Positions 36,904 to 47,416 of a stretch of DNA of 64,000 nucleotides are shown one piece after another. The stretch covers positions 248,001 through 312,000 of the forward strand of contig NZ_AP029019.1 in the NCBI RefSeq assembly GCF_037101375.1. Direction: 5' to 3'. The notes under the pieces were generated by a model that was not told the DNA's origin, searched no databases, and saw only the letters and a program-made list of their open reading frames with translations. Position numbers and translations under genes: made by a program. The stretch's first letter is position 1; each line of letters starts with the position of its first letter. The DNA comes from Acidovorax sp. DW039. Lineage in GTDB: Bacteria > Pseudomonadota > Gammaproteobacteria > Burkholderiales > Burkholderiaceae_C.

Positions 36904-36907
<4 letters not shown>
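36149..36907 (+). CDS. ABC transporter ATP-binding protein, LivG family
   Basis: A 252-residue ATPase. Walker A GPNGAGKTT is near residue 39; the signature here reads MLSHGEQRQLEIGLAL (SHGEQ, where the canonical motif is SGGQ, as is common in LivG). Walker B LLLLDEPMAGMG and the switch histidine in LVEHDMD follow. It powers the permease pair on the cytoplasmic face and overlaps both neighbours by 4 bp. Confidence 0.9.
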
Positions 36908-37614
<707 letters not shown>

Positions 37615-37615
37615 C

Positions 37616-38041
37616 ATGGACGGCACCCTGCATTTCACGCGCGACTACCGTATCCGCTTTTCGCACTGCGACCCGGCGGGCATTGTCTTTTTCCCCCAGT
37701 ATCTGGTGCTGTTCAACCAGCTGGTCGAGGACTGGTTCACCGACGGCCTGGGCATTTCCTATGCCGACCTGCTGGGGCCGCGCTGCGTGGGCCTGCCCAT
37801 CGTGCGGCTGGAGTGCGACTTCCGCGCCATCAGCCGCATGGGCGACACCGTAGCCTTTGGCCTGGCGGTGGAGCGCATCGGGGGCCGGTCGCTCACATTG
37901 GCGCTGCAGGCGCGTGGCAGCGACGCCCTGCGGGTGTCATCGCGCCAGGTGCTGGTGTTCACCAGCCTCGATACCCACCAGGCCATTTCCATGCCCGCCG
38001 ATGTGCGGGCTGCCCTTTCCGCACTGTCGTTTGCCCATTAG
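37616..38041 (+). CDS. acyl-CoA thioesterase, 4-hydroxybenzoyl-CoA thioesterase family
   Basis: A 141-residue hotdog-fold thioesterase. RFSHCDPAGIVFFPQYLVLFNQ near residue 14 holds the catalytic Asp in the D-P-A-G-I-V-F motif of the 4-hydroxybenzoyl-CoA thioesterase/YbgC group. It probably releases CoA from dead-end or product thioesters of the pathway, avoiding CoA depletion (inference). It begins 1 bp after the LivF-like stop and is followed 13 bp later by ridA, with GGAG before the latter. Confidence 0.88.
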   Translation: MDGTLHFTRDYRIRFSHCDPAGIVFFPQYLVLFNQLVEDWFTDGLGISYADLLGPRCVGLPIVRLECDFRAISRMGDTVAFGLAVERIGGRSLTLALQARGSDALRVSSRQVLVFTSLDTHQAISMPADVRAALSALSFAH

Positions 38042-38054
38042 ATCAGGAGACCCC

Positions 38055-38447
38055 ATGCAAGTCCTTCTTCCCCCCGGTTGGCCCCGCCCCAAAGGTTATG
38101 CCAACGGCGTCAGCGCACGCGGGCGCATGGTATTTGTGGCGGGCATGATTGGCTGGGACGCGCAGGGCCAGTTCCACACCGACGACATGGCGGGCCAGGT
38201 GCGCCAGGCGCTGCAGAACGTGGTGGAGGTGCTGCGCGAGGGCGGAGCCCTGCCCGAGCACATCGTGCGCATGACCTGGTATGTGACCGACAAACGCGAA
38301 TACGTGGCCGCCTACCCCGAAATTGGCAAGGCCTTCCGTGAGCTGATTGGCAGCTTCAACGCCGCCATGACGGCGGTGGAGGTAAAGGCTCTGGTGGAAG
38401 ACCGCGCCAAGGTCGAGATCGAGGTCACGGCGGTCGTTCCGGACTGA
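38055..38447 (+). CDS. RidA-family protein of the aromatic-CoA operon
   Basis: A 130-residue YjgF/YER057c/UK114 family protein. RidA proteins hydrolyse enamine/imine intermediates with release of ammonia. Visible: [18 protein letters not shown] near the N-terminus and [10 protein letters not shown] near residue 78. Canonical RidA has Arg near residue 105 in a CxPARSxVxV motif; here the corresponding region reads [21 protein letters not shown], so the usual Arg is not obvious and the catalytic details may differ. It is last in the operon. 2-Aminobenzoyl-CoA monooxygenase/reductase yields an enamine, which makes a deaminase sensible here. Confidence 0.82.
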   Translation: MQVLLPPGWPRPKGYANGVSARGRMVFVAGMIGWDAQGQFHTDDMAGQVRQALQNVVEVLREGGALPEHIVRMTWYVTDKREYVAAYPEIGKAFRELIGSFNAAMTAVEVKALVEDRAKVEIEVTAVVPD

Positions 38448-38550
38448 TCCGCGCATTCGCGCATCGCAGTCGTTGGCATCAGCACCCCGGGGCGCTTGGC
38501 GATGCGGCGCGCGCCAAAACCCCCCGCGGGCCGTGCCGGGCCCCACTTCC

Positions 38551-38556
38551 TACAAT
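38551..38556 (+). promoter_or_regulatory. possible -10 element directly before metH (5' part)
   Basis: TACAAT lies 10 bases before ATG 38566. If used, transcription would begin about at the start codon, giving a nearly leaderless mRNA; no Shine-Dalgarno is visible before the ATG. No good -35 is seen in the GC-rich upstream sequence, so this is tentative. Confidence 0.35.
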
Positions 38557-38565
38557 AGGGCCCCT

Positions 38566-39630
<1,065 letters not shown>

Positions 39631-39686
39631 GCCTGAGCGCATGCAGCGCGCGGTTTTTGGACAAAAAACCGGTTTGTAAGAAAATA

Positions 39687-39736
39687 CGGCTCCAGCGCTT
39701 GATTGACAAGCGCAGGCAGCTATCAAAAATATAGCT
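39687..39736 (-). repeat. dispersed intergenic repeat, copy 4
   Basis: On the minus strand: AGCTATATTTTTGATAGCTG, then CCTGCGCTTGTCAATCAAGCGCTGGAGCC in two arms. Located between metH (5' part) and ttcA, in a 229-bp gap that otherwise holds GC-rich dyads (e.g. GGCACCGCCGC near 39770) but no gene. Confidence 0.78.
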
Positions 39737-39859
39737 ACCACCCCGCAGGCAAAGGGCCTTGCCACCGGGGGGCACCGCCGCAGTGTTGACTGGCGGCGGG
39801 CCGGGGTGCCGCAGGGGCGGCACCTGATTGTTTGTGCTGTGCCCCCATTGCCTTGATCC

Positions 39860-40813
39860 ATGCTCTCCACCGTAGAAAACCCCACTGCCGCCGCCTTGCC
39901 TGCTGACGCGGACACCGCCACGCCTGCTGCCGACGCAGCGCTGGAGCGCGAGACCACCAAGCTTGAAAAGCGCCTGGTGCGCCAGGTGGCCCAAGCCATT
40001 GGCGACTTCGGCCTGATCGAAGATGGCGACAAGGTGATGGTGTGCGTGTCCGGCGGCAAAGACAGCTACGGCCTGCTCGACGTACTGCGCATGCTGCAGC
40101 AGCGCAACGGCAACCGCTTCGAGCTGATCGCCGTCAACCTCGACCAGAAGCAGCCGGGCTTTCCGGCCCATGTGCTGCCTGAATATCTGACGAAGGTGGG
40201 CGTGCCCTTCCACATCGAAACGCAAGATACCTACAGCGTCGTCAAAGAGCACATCCCCGAAGGCAAGACCATGTGCAGCCTGTGCAGCCGCCTGCGCCGG
40301 GGCATTCTGTACCGCGTGGCCGATGAACTGGGCGCCACCAAGATCGCGCTGGGCCACCACCGCGACGACATGCTGCAGACCTTCTTTTTGAACATGTTCT
40401 TTGGCGGCAAGCTCAAGGGCATGCCACCCAAGGTGCAAAGCGACCGGGGCGACCACCTCATCATCCGCCCCCTGGCCTATGTGGCCGAAAGCGACCTCAC
40501 CCGCTGGGCTGAAATCCGCAATTTCCCCATCATTCCCTGCACGCTGTGCGGCAGCCAGGAGAACCTGCAGCGCAAGCAGATCGGCCAGATGCTGCGCGAC
40601 TGGCAACAGCTCTACCCCGGCCGCATCGAGAACATGGCCGTGGCGCTGCGCAACCTGGTGCCCTCGCACTTCATGGATACGCGCCAGTTCGACTTCAAGG
40701 GCCTGGTGCCCAACGGCGTGGCGGATGCCGATGGCGACAAGGCGTTTGATGCCGAAGAACTTCCAGCACAGGCCGTGGGCATGCTCGGCGGCTTGCCGCT
40801 GATGCCCCGCTGA
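39860..40813 (+). CDS. ttcA: tRNA 2-thiocytidine biosynthesis protein TtcA
   Basis: 317 residues. TtcA activates C32 of certain tRNAs by adenylation and inserts sulfur using a 4Fe-4S cluster. The PP-loop [13 protein letters not shown] is near residue 65. Cluster-ligand cysteines are in [12 protein letters not shown] (near 145) and [10 protein letters not shown] (near 230); [10 protein letters not shown] is a conserved ATP-contact region. ATG 39860 gives an N-terminal Ala/Thr-rich extension of about 30 residues. Followed closely by the U32 protein gene, another tRNA-modification gene, so the two probably form an operon. Confidence 0.94.
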   Translation: MLSTVENPTAAALPADADTATPAADAALERETTKLEKRLVRQVAQAIGDFGLIEDGDKVMVCVSGGKDSYGLLDVLRMLQQRNGNRFELIAVNLDQKQPGFPAHVLPEYLTKVGVPFHIETQDTYSVVKEHIPEGKTMCSLCSRLRRGILYRVADELGATKIALGHHRDDMLQTFFLNMFFGGKLKGMPPKVQSDRGDHLIIRPLAYVAESDLTRWAEIRNFPIIPCTLCGSQENLQRKQIGQMLRDWQQLYPGRIENMAVALRNLVPSHFMDTRQFDFKGLVPNGVADADGDKAFDAEELPAQAVGMLGGLPLMPR

Positions 40814-40849
40814 ACCCGACCCCTGACGATTTTTTGATTGGGCCACCCC

Positions 40850-42289
40850 ATGACCACGCTCAAAGCCCCCGAACTCCTCCTGCCTGCTGGCTCGCTCGAC
40901 AAGATGCGCGCCGCCTACGACTTTGGTGCCGACGCGGTGTACGCAGGCCAGCCGCGCTACTCCTTGCGCGCGCGCAACAACGAGTTCCGCCTGGAGCAGA
41001 TCAAGCAAGGCATTGACGAGGCCCACGCGCGCGGCAAGAAGTTCTTTGTGACCAGCAACCTGATTGCGCACAACGACAAGATCCGCACCTACCTTCGCGA
41101 CATCGAGCCGGTGATTGACTGCAAGCCGGATGCGCTCATAATGGCCGACCCCGGCCTCATCATGATGGTGAAGGAGAAGTGGCCAGAGACGGAGATTCAC
41201 CTGTCCGTGCAGGCCAACACCACCAACTGGGCCACGGTGAAGTTCTGGCAGAAGATGGGTGTGTCGCGCATCATCCTCTCGCGCGAGCTCGCCCTGGACG
41301 AGATCGAAAAAATCCGCCAGGAATGCCCCGACATGGAGCTGGAAGTGTTTGTGCACGGCGCGCTGTGCATTGCGTACTCGGGCCGATGTTTGCTTAGCGG
41401 CTACTTCAACCACCGCGACCCCAACCAGGGCACCTGCACTAACGCCTGCCGCTGGAACTACGCCACGCACGACGCCGACATCGACCCCACCACGGGCGAA
41501 GCCATTGCGCAGAAGATGGAAGGCGACTTCAACTTCGAGGCCGCGCAGCAAAAGGCCGAGCAGGCCTTTGCCTCCACCACCGGCAGCGGCCAGCGCCACC
41601 CCAAGGCCGACAAGGTCTACCTGATCGAAGAAGCGGGCCGCCCCGGCCAGCTCATGCCCATCATGGAAGACGAGCACGGCACCTACATCATGAACAGCAA
41701 GGACCTGCGCGCGGTGGAGCATGTGGCGCGTCTGACGCAGATTGGTGTGGATTCGCTCAAGATCGAAGGCCGCACCAAGAGCCTGTACTACGTGGCGCGC
41801 ACCGCCCAGGTGTACCGCCGCGCCATCGACGACGCCGTGGCGGGCCGTCCGTTCAACCCCGAGCTGCTGATCGAACTGGAAGGCCTGTCCAACCGCGGCT
41901 ACACCGGTGGCCTGCTGGAGCGCCGCCCCAGCAACGACTACCAGAACTACATCAGCGGCCACTCCGTCACCCAGCGCAGCCAGTACGTGGGCGAGGTGCT
42001 GGGCACCGAGGGCCTGGCCGATGTGGGCCTGAGCGGTGACTGGGTGCTGGTCGAAACCAAGAACCACTTTGCGGTGGGCGACCTGATCGAGGTGGTGCAC
42101 CCCAGCGGCAACACCACCGTGCGCCTGCACGAAATGCGCAACGTGGAAGGCCAGCCCGTGCAGGTCGCCCAAGGCAGCCCGGTGCGCGTGTGGATTCCGC
42201 TGCCTGCACGCTACAGCGGCGCGCTGCTGGCGCGGGTGATTGAGTCGCAACCCCCCGCAGCCCAGCCAGAGCCAGCCTTGGCCGCCTGA
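40850..42289 (+). CDS. yegQ: U32-family tRNA hydroxylation protein YegQ/TrhP
   Basis: A 479-residue peptidase-U32-like protein. The E. coli homologue TrhP (YegQ) takes part in prephenate-dependent 5-hydroxyuridine formation at tRNA wobble U34. Visible: PELLLPAGSLDKMRAAYDFGADAVY at the N-terminus; conserved cysteines in FVHGALCIAYSGRCLLSGYFN and QGTCTNACRWNY (iron-sulfur or metal ligands); and a C-terminal beta-barrel (HFAVGDLIEVVHP). ATG 40850 is preferred over TTG 40838. It sits 36 bp after ttcA. Confidence 0.9.
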   Translation: MTTLKAPELLLPAGSLDKMRAAYDFGADAVYAGQPRYSLRARNNEFRLEQIKQGIDEAHARGKKFFVTSNLIAHNDKIRTYLRDIEPVIDCKPDALIMADPGLIMMVKEKWPETEIHLSVQANTTNWATVKFWQKMGVSRIILSRELALDEIEKIRQECPDMELEVFVHGALCIAYSGRCLLSGYFNHRDPNQGTCTNACRWNYATHDADIDPTTGEAIAQKMEGDFNFEAAQQKAEQAFASTTGSGQRHPKADKVYLIEEAGRPGQLMPIMEDEHGTYIMNSKDLRAVEHVARLTQIGVDSLKIEGRTKSLYYVARTAQVYRRAIDDAVAGRPFNPELLIELEGLSNRGYTGGLLERRPSNDYQNYISGHSVTQRSQYVGEVLGTEGLADVGLSGDWVLVETKNHFAVGDLIEVVHPSGNTTVRLHEMRNVEGQPVQVAQGSPVRVWIPLPARYSGALLARVIESQPPAAQPEPALAA

Positions 42290-42320
42290 CATTTTTTGAG
42301 AACGCCCCGGGGGCTCCCGC

Positions 42321-43694
42321 ATGACAACTCTTTTTGAATGCAGCCCCCGCCGGGTGGTTGCGGCTGCTGTGCTTGGTGTGGCTTTGTCTGGCGGTGCCAG
42401 CGCCCAGGCTCCCACCGTTGCCCCGGCTAAGCAGCGCTACGTACAGGGCTCGTGGGTCAACCTGCGCGAGTCGGCCCAGTCGCAGGCGCGCGTGGTGGCC
42501 CAGGTGCCTGCCAACACCGTGCTGCAACAACTCACCGAGCGCGACGGCTGGTGCGCCGTGCTCTATGCGGGCGATGCGCGCCTGGGCCCGCCCTTGCCAG
42601 AGCCGGTGCAAGCCCATGTGGCCTGCAACCTGCTGGCCGACCAGCCCCTCACCCTGGCGCAGGCGGGCAAGGATGCTGCCCGCGCCTTCTGGGTGGCACC
42701 GTCCCCCAAACGCATGCGTGCCTATGGCAACGCCCTGCCGCGGCCTGCTGCGTTGCAGTTGCCCGCCCTCATCAAGAGCCATACTCCCGAGATGCCCGTG
42801 CAGTACCCCACCCGTCCGGAGTGGGAGGCTGCCAAAAAGCTCATGCGTGCCGGGGTGGCGTTGCGCCCGGAGCTGGAAATCGACCGGGGGCGTCCCGTCA
42901 ATCCGGTGGACGATATCCAGCTGGCAACGCGTGGCACCGAATATCAGCCTGCAGTGGCCCCCTTGAGCAGCAAGCCCGTTCTGGCTGCCATCACACCCTC
43001 GTACTTCCGCTCCCACGCCAGCGTAGCCTTGCTGCATGAGACCGACGCCGACGGCCTGGCCGCCGTGGCGGGCACACGCATCAGTGTCATCCCCACGGGC
43101 GGACCTTTTGGCTCCTTCAACCGGCATAACGGCCCCGAAATCGAGTTTGTGACCGGCTTCTGGGACATAGGTACGGCCACGCTGGGGTTTGCCCCTGCAC
43201 TCACCCTGTACGCCATCACCCACCAGGGCCTGGTCGGCGCACGCACTCTGGGCAAGCGCGAGTGGGAAATCAGCAATGCTGATCACTACTGCGGCGGCCA
43301 CTACCTTGGCAGTGGATTCGACGACCCGCGCGACGACGAAACCGCCCCCGTGCGCGGCTACGCCAAGCTGTCAGACACTGCCGAGGTGCTGGTGCGTCTG
43401 GTGGTGCCCGGCAAGCTGCCGCCTGACGCCGCCAAGGTCACCACCCGGCGCTACGCCACCAGCTGGATGGTGCCCGCCGAGCCACCTGAGCGGCCCAAGC
43501 CCCAACGCAAGGCCTCTGCCGTGCTGGTGCACGAAATCGACATAGACCGCGACGGCGTGGCCGACATCCTGCGCATCGACACCCCCGCGCCTGGGGGCAT
43601 GAGCTATGAGCCGATTTTTGACTGGCGCTGGTATTTGAATATCAACGGGCAGTGGTTTCGGGCGGGGGCCTGGGAGGATCAGGAGTGCACGTGA
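42321..43694 (+). CDS. exported protein with SH3b domain, function unknown
   Basis: 457 residues with a Sec-like signal peptide (to about ASA, residue 28). A bacterial SH3-type domain occupies about residues 40-100 (GSWVNLRESAQSQARVVAQV, DGWCAVLY). The large remainder is unrecognised, with HYCGGHYLGSG and, near the end, DIDRDGVADILRID, a D-x-D-x-D-G calcium-binding-like loop. SH3b domains in exported proteins often bind cell wall peptides. It starts 31 bp after yegQ and runs convergent with the next gene. The predicted location is the periplasm. Confidence 0.75.
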   Translation: MTTLFECSPRRVVAAAVLGVALSGGASAQAPTVAPAKQRYVQGSWVNLRESAQSQARVVAQVPANTVLQQLTERDGWCAVLYAGDARLGPPLPEPVQAHVACNLLADQPLTLAQAGKDAARAFWVAPSPKRMRAYGNALPRPAALQLPALIKSHTPEMPVQYPTRPEWEAAKKLMRAGVALRPELEIDRGRPVNPVDDIQLATRGTEYQPAVAPLSSKPVLAAITPSYFRSHASVALLHETDADGLAAVAGTRISVIPTGGPFGSFNRHNGPEIEFVTGFWDIGTATLGFAPALTLYAITHQGLVGARTLGKREWEISNADHYCGGHYLGSGFDDPRDDETAPVRGYAKLSDTAEVLVRLVVPGKLPPDAAKVTTRRYATSWMVPAEPPERPKPQRKASAVLVHEIDIDRDGVADILRIDTPAPGGMSYEPIFDWRWYLNINGQWFRAGAWEDQECT

Positions 43695-43707
43695 GTGCGA
43701 AAGCGGC

Positions 43708-44181
43708 TTAAGCGTCGGCTTTCCATTGCTTGAGAAGTTTGGGCTGTCTTGCCAAGCCCGGCCAAAGGTACACGGTGTACTTGTCATTCGCCGGGTCCCA
43801 CTCGTTTTGGATACTCCCGAGACCCGTCATAACCGCCAGAGCCCGGTATGTGCCTGGCTGAACGTGCAGGCGCGGAGCGTCTGGAAAGTGCTCGGTGCAG
43901 CCCATTACAACGAGCCGACCAGATGGCACTTCGATGCTGCCTTCGACGGCATGGTCAACATCACCTAAAGAAATGAGCGGATCGCTGTCTTCAATGACGA
44001 TCTCAACGGGTACCTCGACGTTTCGCAGCGTTCCAGGGCAGACAGCGGACTTCCCGAAGGCTGTCTGGAGAGTCAGGGCTTCTTCTGTCCAAATAGATGC
44101 GAAGTCATCTTGCGACTTTTCATCTAGAACGACGAACTGGAAGTAGTCGGCCAAGACGTTGAATGTGTGAATGGAGGGCAT
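43708..44181 (-). CDS. hypothetical cytoplasmic protein
   Basis: A 157-residue acidic protein without signal peptide or membrane segment, starting MPSIHTFNVLADYFQFVVLDEKS and ending with LWPGLARQPKLLKQWKADA. HVQPGTYRALAVMTGL and NDKYTVYLWP suggest a beta-sandwich, with a distant look of ComJ-like or immunity-type small proteins, but I cannot assign a family. It lies 13 bp from the convergent SH3b gene's stop. It is noticeably less GC-rich than its surroundings, as is the next gene; both may have been acquired. Confidence 0.6.
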   Translation of the reverse strand: MPSIHTFNVLADYFQFVVLDEKSQDDFASIWTEEALTLQTAFGKSAVCPGTLRNVEVPVEIVIEDSDPLISLGDVDHAVEGSIEVPSGRLVVMGCTEHFPDAPRLHVQPGTYRALAVMTGLGSIQNEWDPANDKYTVYLWPGLARQPKLLKQWKADA

Positions 44182-44220
44182 GGAGCAGGCTCACTTTAGC
44201 GCAGGGTGGGAGCGCCTTCT

Positions 44221-44658
44221 TCAATCAGAGCAGATGCTCTTGACCACACCGTTTTCAAGCGACACCTGACAGCCGTAGCCTGACGAGAAACTGCTGCATC
44301 GGCCTTCCACGACAGTACCGGCCTTGTCAGACTGCGGAATGCATGAGGTCCCGCCACATTCGCTGGATGAGTTGCATAACATGCCAGCCTTGGGGTTGGG
44401 CAATTCGCAGGAAAAGTCATTGGGAGTATTCGGGCGCATGGGGCTGTAGGGGTAGGTTCTTTTCCAGAGCCCGTTCTTTACTGTGCACTCCTCCTCCGAC
44501 TGTATTGACTGCGCTTGCAGCTTCGGCACTGGCGACGATACTGCGCGATCACTGCTTGGCGTGGGAGACTCTGCCTGGACACTGATCGCGACTGCAAGCG
44601 CGCCCGCGAGAACGAATCCAAATCGAAAAAACTTTCTTCCGGGATGTGAGTAGTGCAT
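44221..44658 (-). CDS. small exported cysteine-rich protein
   Basis: 145 residues from ATG 44658 (MHYSHPGRKFFRF), giving a clear signal peptide with hydrophobic core FVLAGALAVAISVQA. The mature part has at least eight cysteines (EEECTV, DFSCEL, MLCNSSSECGGTSC, GRCSSF, GYGCQV, SICSD), which suggests disulfide-bonded periplasmic or outer-membrane location. An ATG at 44745 is in frame but would put 29 polar residues ahead of the signal peptide. Not recognised. Less GC-rich than neighbours. Confidence 0.65.
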   Translation of the reverse strand: MHYSHPGRKFFRFGFVLAGALAVAISVQAESPTPSSDRAVSSPVPKLQAQSIQSEEECTVKNGLWKRTYPYSPMRPNTPNDFSCELPNPKAGMLCNSSSECGGTSCIPQSDKAGTVVEGRCSSFSSGYGCQVSLENGVVKSICSD

Positions 44659-44825
44659 TGATTCCACCAGATTCGTGTGCATCACCGCTGAGTCTGCAGC
44701 GTCAATTGGGTCTTGCGGGGCTTTCTGGCCACTCGTTTTACTCATAGGGGACTTGTTGGGAAGGTAAGCTGCCTCGGTGGCTCAGTGCCCGGAGTTAGGC
44801 CGCTCACTTCCTCAGATGACCCCCC

Positions 44826-45476
44826 TCACGGCGTCCCATCATCGTAGACATCGCAGTCAAACCCCTGCAACACTGCCAGTGCCGGCACGGCAAAACGCTT
44901 TGGCTCGCTGACCTTGAGCCGTCCCTTGACCCGTTCAGAAGTGATGAACTTGCCGCTCAGGTAATTGACGCTGCTGCGGCCACTTTCCTTGCCTGAGGTC
45001 CAGACGGCCTCCTTGCCGATCAACTCAAAGTCGCCGCGCCGCGGGTTGAAACGGAATTGCAGGGTGGTGGAGCCCAGGTCGTCGCCTTCTGCTTTGTCCA
45101 CCGCAGTGACCAAAAGCGATGCGCCCTTGGCCTCCAGGTTGAAGAACTTCTGGGCACGGCAGTAGCTCGCCGAGGCGGACAGGGGCGTGTACTGGCCGCC
45201 CGGTGTACCCGCCAGAACCACGAGGCGGATTTCCATGGGCCGGTCCGAGGGGCCGTTGACTTCGTTGAGGAGCAGGGCGAGGTCTGGCACGCCGTCACCG
45301 TTCCAGTCGCCGATGGTAGAGGTCCACTCTACAAAGGTCTGCTGCGGAAACAGCGCGGCAACGGCTGCCTCGGGGCGGGCGTAGGTTGCAGGCTGTGCGT
45401 GGGCTGTGGGCATCGCCGTGCTCAGCAGGGTGAGCAGACCGGTGATGACGGGCAGGGCGTGTGGGATGCGTGGCAT
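44826..45476 (-). CDS. exported protein, function unknown
   Basis: 216 residues with a signal peptide (MPRIPHALPVITGLLTLLSTAMPTAHA). The mature N-terminal half contains IGDWNGDGVPDLALLLNEV, resembling FG-GAP/EF-hand calcium loops. Two cysteines (SYCRAQ, FDCDVY). The same D-x-D-G-x-x-D pattern occurs in the SH3b protein at 42321. Not recognised beyond this. First of two adjacent minus-strand genes for exported proteins (downstream of the 268-residue one). Confidence 0.65.
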   Translation of the reverse strand: MPRIPHALPVITGLLTLLSTAMPTAHAQPATYARPEAAVAALFPQQTFVEWTSTIGDWNGDGVPDLALLLNEVNGPSDRPMEIRLVVLAGTPGGQYTPLSASASYCRAQKFFNLEAKGASLLVTAVDKAEGDDLGSTTLQFRFNPRRGDFELIGKEAVWTSGKESGRSSVNYLSGKFITSERVKGRLKVSEPKRFAVPALAVLQGFDCDVYDDGTP

Positions 45477-45537
45477 GAATGGCTGAACCCGTGGGGAAAA
45501 TTGGCGGGGCTGTGGGGAGTGGAGTGCCGCCGTCGCG

Positions 45538-46344
45538 TCACTCCATCCAGGCCTGGAATGCCCGCTTCCAGTGCTTGAGCTCGTAGCGCTCGCCGTCGTA
45601 CGAGACGGTGGCGCTGAGGGGCTTTTTCTTGTCGCTGCGGTGGGCCGTCAGGCGCAGGTCGGCAAAGCCGTGCGAGGCCGTGGGTGCCACCGAGATCACG
45701 ATGTTGGTTTCGGTGCGTGGAGCCTCTTCGCCCCCGCAGCGGTTGCCGCTGCCGTAGGTCCAGTGCCGCATGGTTTCCGTTAGCACGGGGCGCAGGGTTT
45801 TGCCTGCGATGACGAACAGCGTCAGTTCATCGTCAAAGCCGCCTTCGTAGGTGCAGCGGTCGCGGAAGGTTTGCAGGCGCACCCCAAAAGCGCGGACGGT
45901 GCCCGAGAGTTGGTACCGCGCTGTGTCCAGGCTCAGCGAGGAGGCCGAGACTTCAGACGCCGCGTTTTCCGGAATCACGCCCTTGTAGGAGGCCGTGATG
46001 CGCCCCGGGGGATCGATGACGGCCAGCAGCAATTGCTTTTCATACTCGGTGCCTGCGTCGTAGGCGAATGCTGCGAGCGTCTTGGACGGGTCTGCAGGCC
46101 ATGCCTTGCACACGCCCGCCACGATGAGCCCACCGTTTTCCGCGCTGGGGTACATGCCATCGGCGGGATAGGCAAAGTGCTTCAGGCCAAAGTGCTTCAG
46201 GCCAAAGTGCTGTGCCAGTTGCTGAACGATGGCTTGGCTGCAGCGCCCGGTTGGGTCATGGGGTGTGGTCTGTGCCTGGGCGGCCATGCCCCAGCTGAGG
46301 GTAGTGCAGAGCAGAAAGGCTTGGGCTGCGTGGCGGGTTCGCAT
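45538..46344 (-). CDS. exported protein, function unknown, with internal tandem repeat
   Basis: 268 residues with a signal peptide (MRTRHAAQAFLLCTTLSWGMAAQAQ). The mature part has four to six cysteines (GRCSQ, GVCKAW, DRCTYE, NRCGGE) and ends ELKHWKRAFQAWME. The sequence HFGLKHFGLKHF near residue 48 comes from a 15-bp DNA tandem repeat that keeps frame. No family recognised; the size and position suggest a relative of the exported protein downstream. Its stop is 61 bp before that next gene's start. Confidence 0.65.
   Translation of the reverse strand: MRTRHAAQAFLLCTTLSWGMAAQAQTTPHDPTGRCSQAIVQQLAQHFGLKHFGLKHFAYPADGMYPSAENGGLIVAGVCKAWPADPSKTLAAFAYDAGTEYEKQLLLAVIDPPGRITASYKGVIPENAASEVSASSLSLDTARYQLSGTVRAFGVRLQTFRDRCTYEGGFDDELTLFVIAGKTLRPVLTETMRHWTYGSGNRCGGEEAPRTETNIVISVAPTASHGFADLRLTAHRSDKKKPLSATVSYDGERYELKHWKRAFQAWME
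46173..46211. repeat. 15-bp tandem repeat inside the exported-protein gene
   Basis: CAAAGTGCTTCAGGC occurs twice in full (46173-46187, 46188-46202) and then partially (46203-46211). The period is a multiple of three, so it adds 5 residues per unit without a frameshift; length variation between strains is likely. Confidence 0.85.
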
Positions 46345-46552
46345 GGTGTTGTTGTGCTGGTGGGTCGAGAAGAGGGCCGAAGGGGATCAAAGAGGGGCTG
46401 AATGGACCTTGGGGCAAGGCACCTCACATGGTCGAATGTCTTGGCTGGCTGCGCAAGCTTTGCGTGCGCTGGGGGTTGATCTCTGTCGCTTCATCGCCAT
46501 GCCGCTTTGAACAGGTTCTCAGATCACACAGCACCCATCCATGCGAATCCAC

Positions 46553-47194
46553 TCACCCTCTTTGGCCCGGCTGCCGCAGCAGTGCCCCCAGCACTAGTGC
46601 CTCGGCCACCACTTCAAATCCTTCTTCCAGCGTGGCCATCAGGGGCGGCAGCTCGGGCAGGTGGGGCCAGTGGGACTGCGCCTCGGGCCACTGGTCTACC
46701 GCAATGGCAAGCCACCCCACGGCCAGACCGGCCCACAGCAGGGCGCGGGTGCCGGGGTGCAGCAGGGCGCGGTGCAGCCAGGCCAGGGTAAGCAGCCCGA
46801 TCACCGCCACGGCCAGCATGGGGGCTTCGCGCACCGTGCTGTATTGGCAGGCGGCGGTCCATTCGTGGCAGCGAAACTTCCACAGCTCGTGCAGCATGAA
46901 TTGCTCGTCCAGCGCCAGCACCGCGAAGGCGAGCGTGAGCCAGGCACCCAGCAGTGGAGGCAGGGCGCGTTCGCCCATCAACCGCAGGGTGGTGATGCTG
47001 AGGGTAAGCAGCAGCGCGCTCGACAGCCAGGCCACGGGCGAAGCGTCTGAACGAAAGGCGCGTTCCCACGCCGGGGCCAGTATCCACGTACTGAGCAGCA
47101 GATAGGCGGCCACCCCCAGCAGCAGGGCAGGGGCCAGCCCCCGATGGGGTTCGGGGGGGCGGTGGGGCAGGGACGCAAACAGGGTGTGTGACAT
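46553..47194 (-). CDS. multi-pass membrane protein, function unknown
   Basis: A 213-residue integral membrane protein with about five or six hydrophobic helices (e.g. LLLGVAAYLLLSTWILA, LLGAWLTLAFAVLALD, MLAVAVIGLLTLAWL). A loop with LDEQFMLHELWKFRCHEWTAAC holds His, Glu and Cys residues that could bind metal. I do not recognise the family. Next to it on the same strand is a run of exported protein genes. Confidence 0.65.
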   Translation of the reverse strand: MSHTLFASLPHRPPEPHRGLAPALLLGVAAYLLLSTWILAPAWERAFRSDASPVAWLSSALLLTLSITTLRLMGERALPPLLGAWLTLAFAVLALDEQFMLHELWKFRCHEWTAACQYSTVREAPMLAVAVIGLLTLAWLHRALLHPGTRALLWAGLAVGWLAIAVDQWPEAQSHWPHLPELPPLMATLEEGFEVVAEALVLGALLRQPGQRG

Positions 47195-47261
47195 GGGCCA
47201 GCCAGGGCGTGGAAGAGGATTCGATTTTCGGGGGGGCGCAGCCCATGTACGGGTGTTTGAT

Positions 47262-47317
47262 AAAAAAATGGCTCTAGCGCCCGTTGGATAAGCGCAAGCA
47301 GCTATTGTTTTGATAGT
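47262..47317 (-). repeat. dispersed intergenic repeat, copy 5
   Basis: On the minus strand: ACTATCAAAACAATAGCTGC, then TTGCGCTTATCCAACGGGCGCTAGAGCC, then a T-run. In the 222-bp gap between divergent genes (membrane protein and the 374-residue protein). Confidence 0.78.
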
Positions 47318-47416
47318 ACTTTTGTGGGGCGTGTCGCTGGCGGATGCGTGCCGTCTCGCCAGGGCCAGGGATGAAGCGCAGAATGCCTGCCGCCCGCCCT
47401 ACTTTTTTGATCGGCC

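Noticed and set aside
43708..44745. Considered a toxin-immunity island
   Set aside because: Lower GC and unknown genes hint at acquisition, but no toxin domain or secretion-linked partner is visible, so only reported as unknown proteins.
46173..46211. Possible CRISPR-like array
   Set aside because: It is a simple 15-bp tandem repeat inside a coding frame with no spacers; no other regularly spaced repeats were found.
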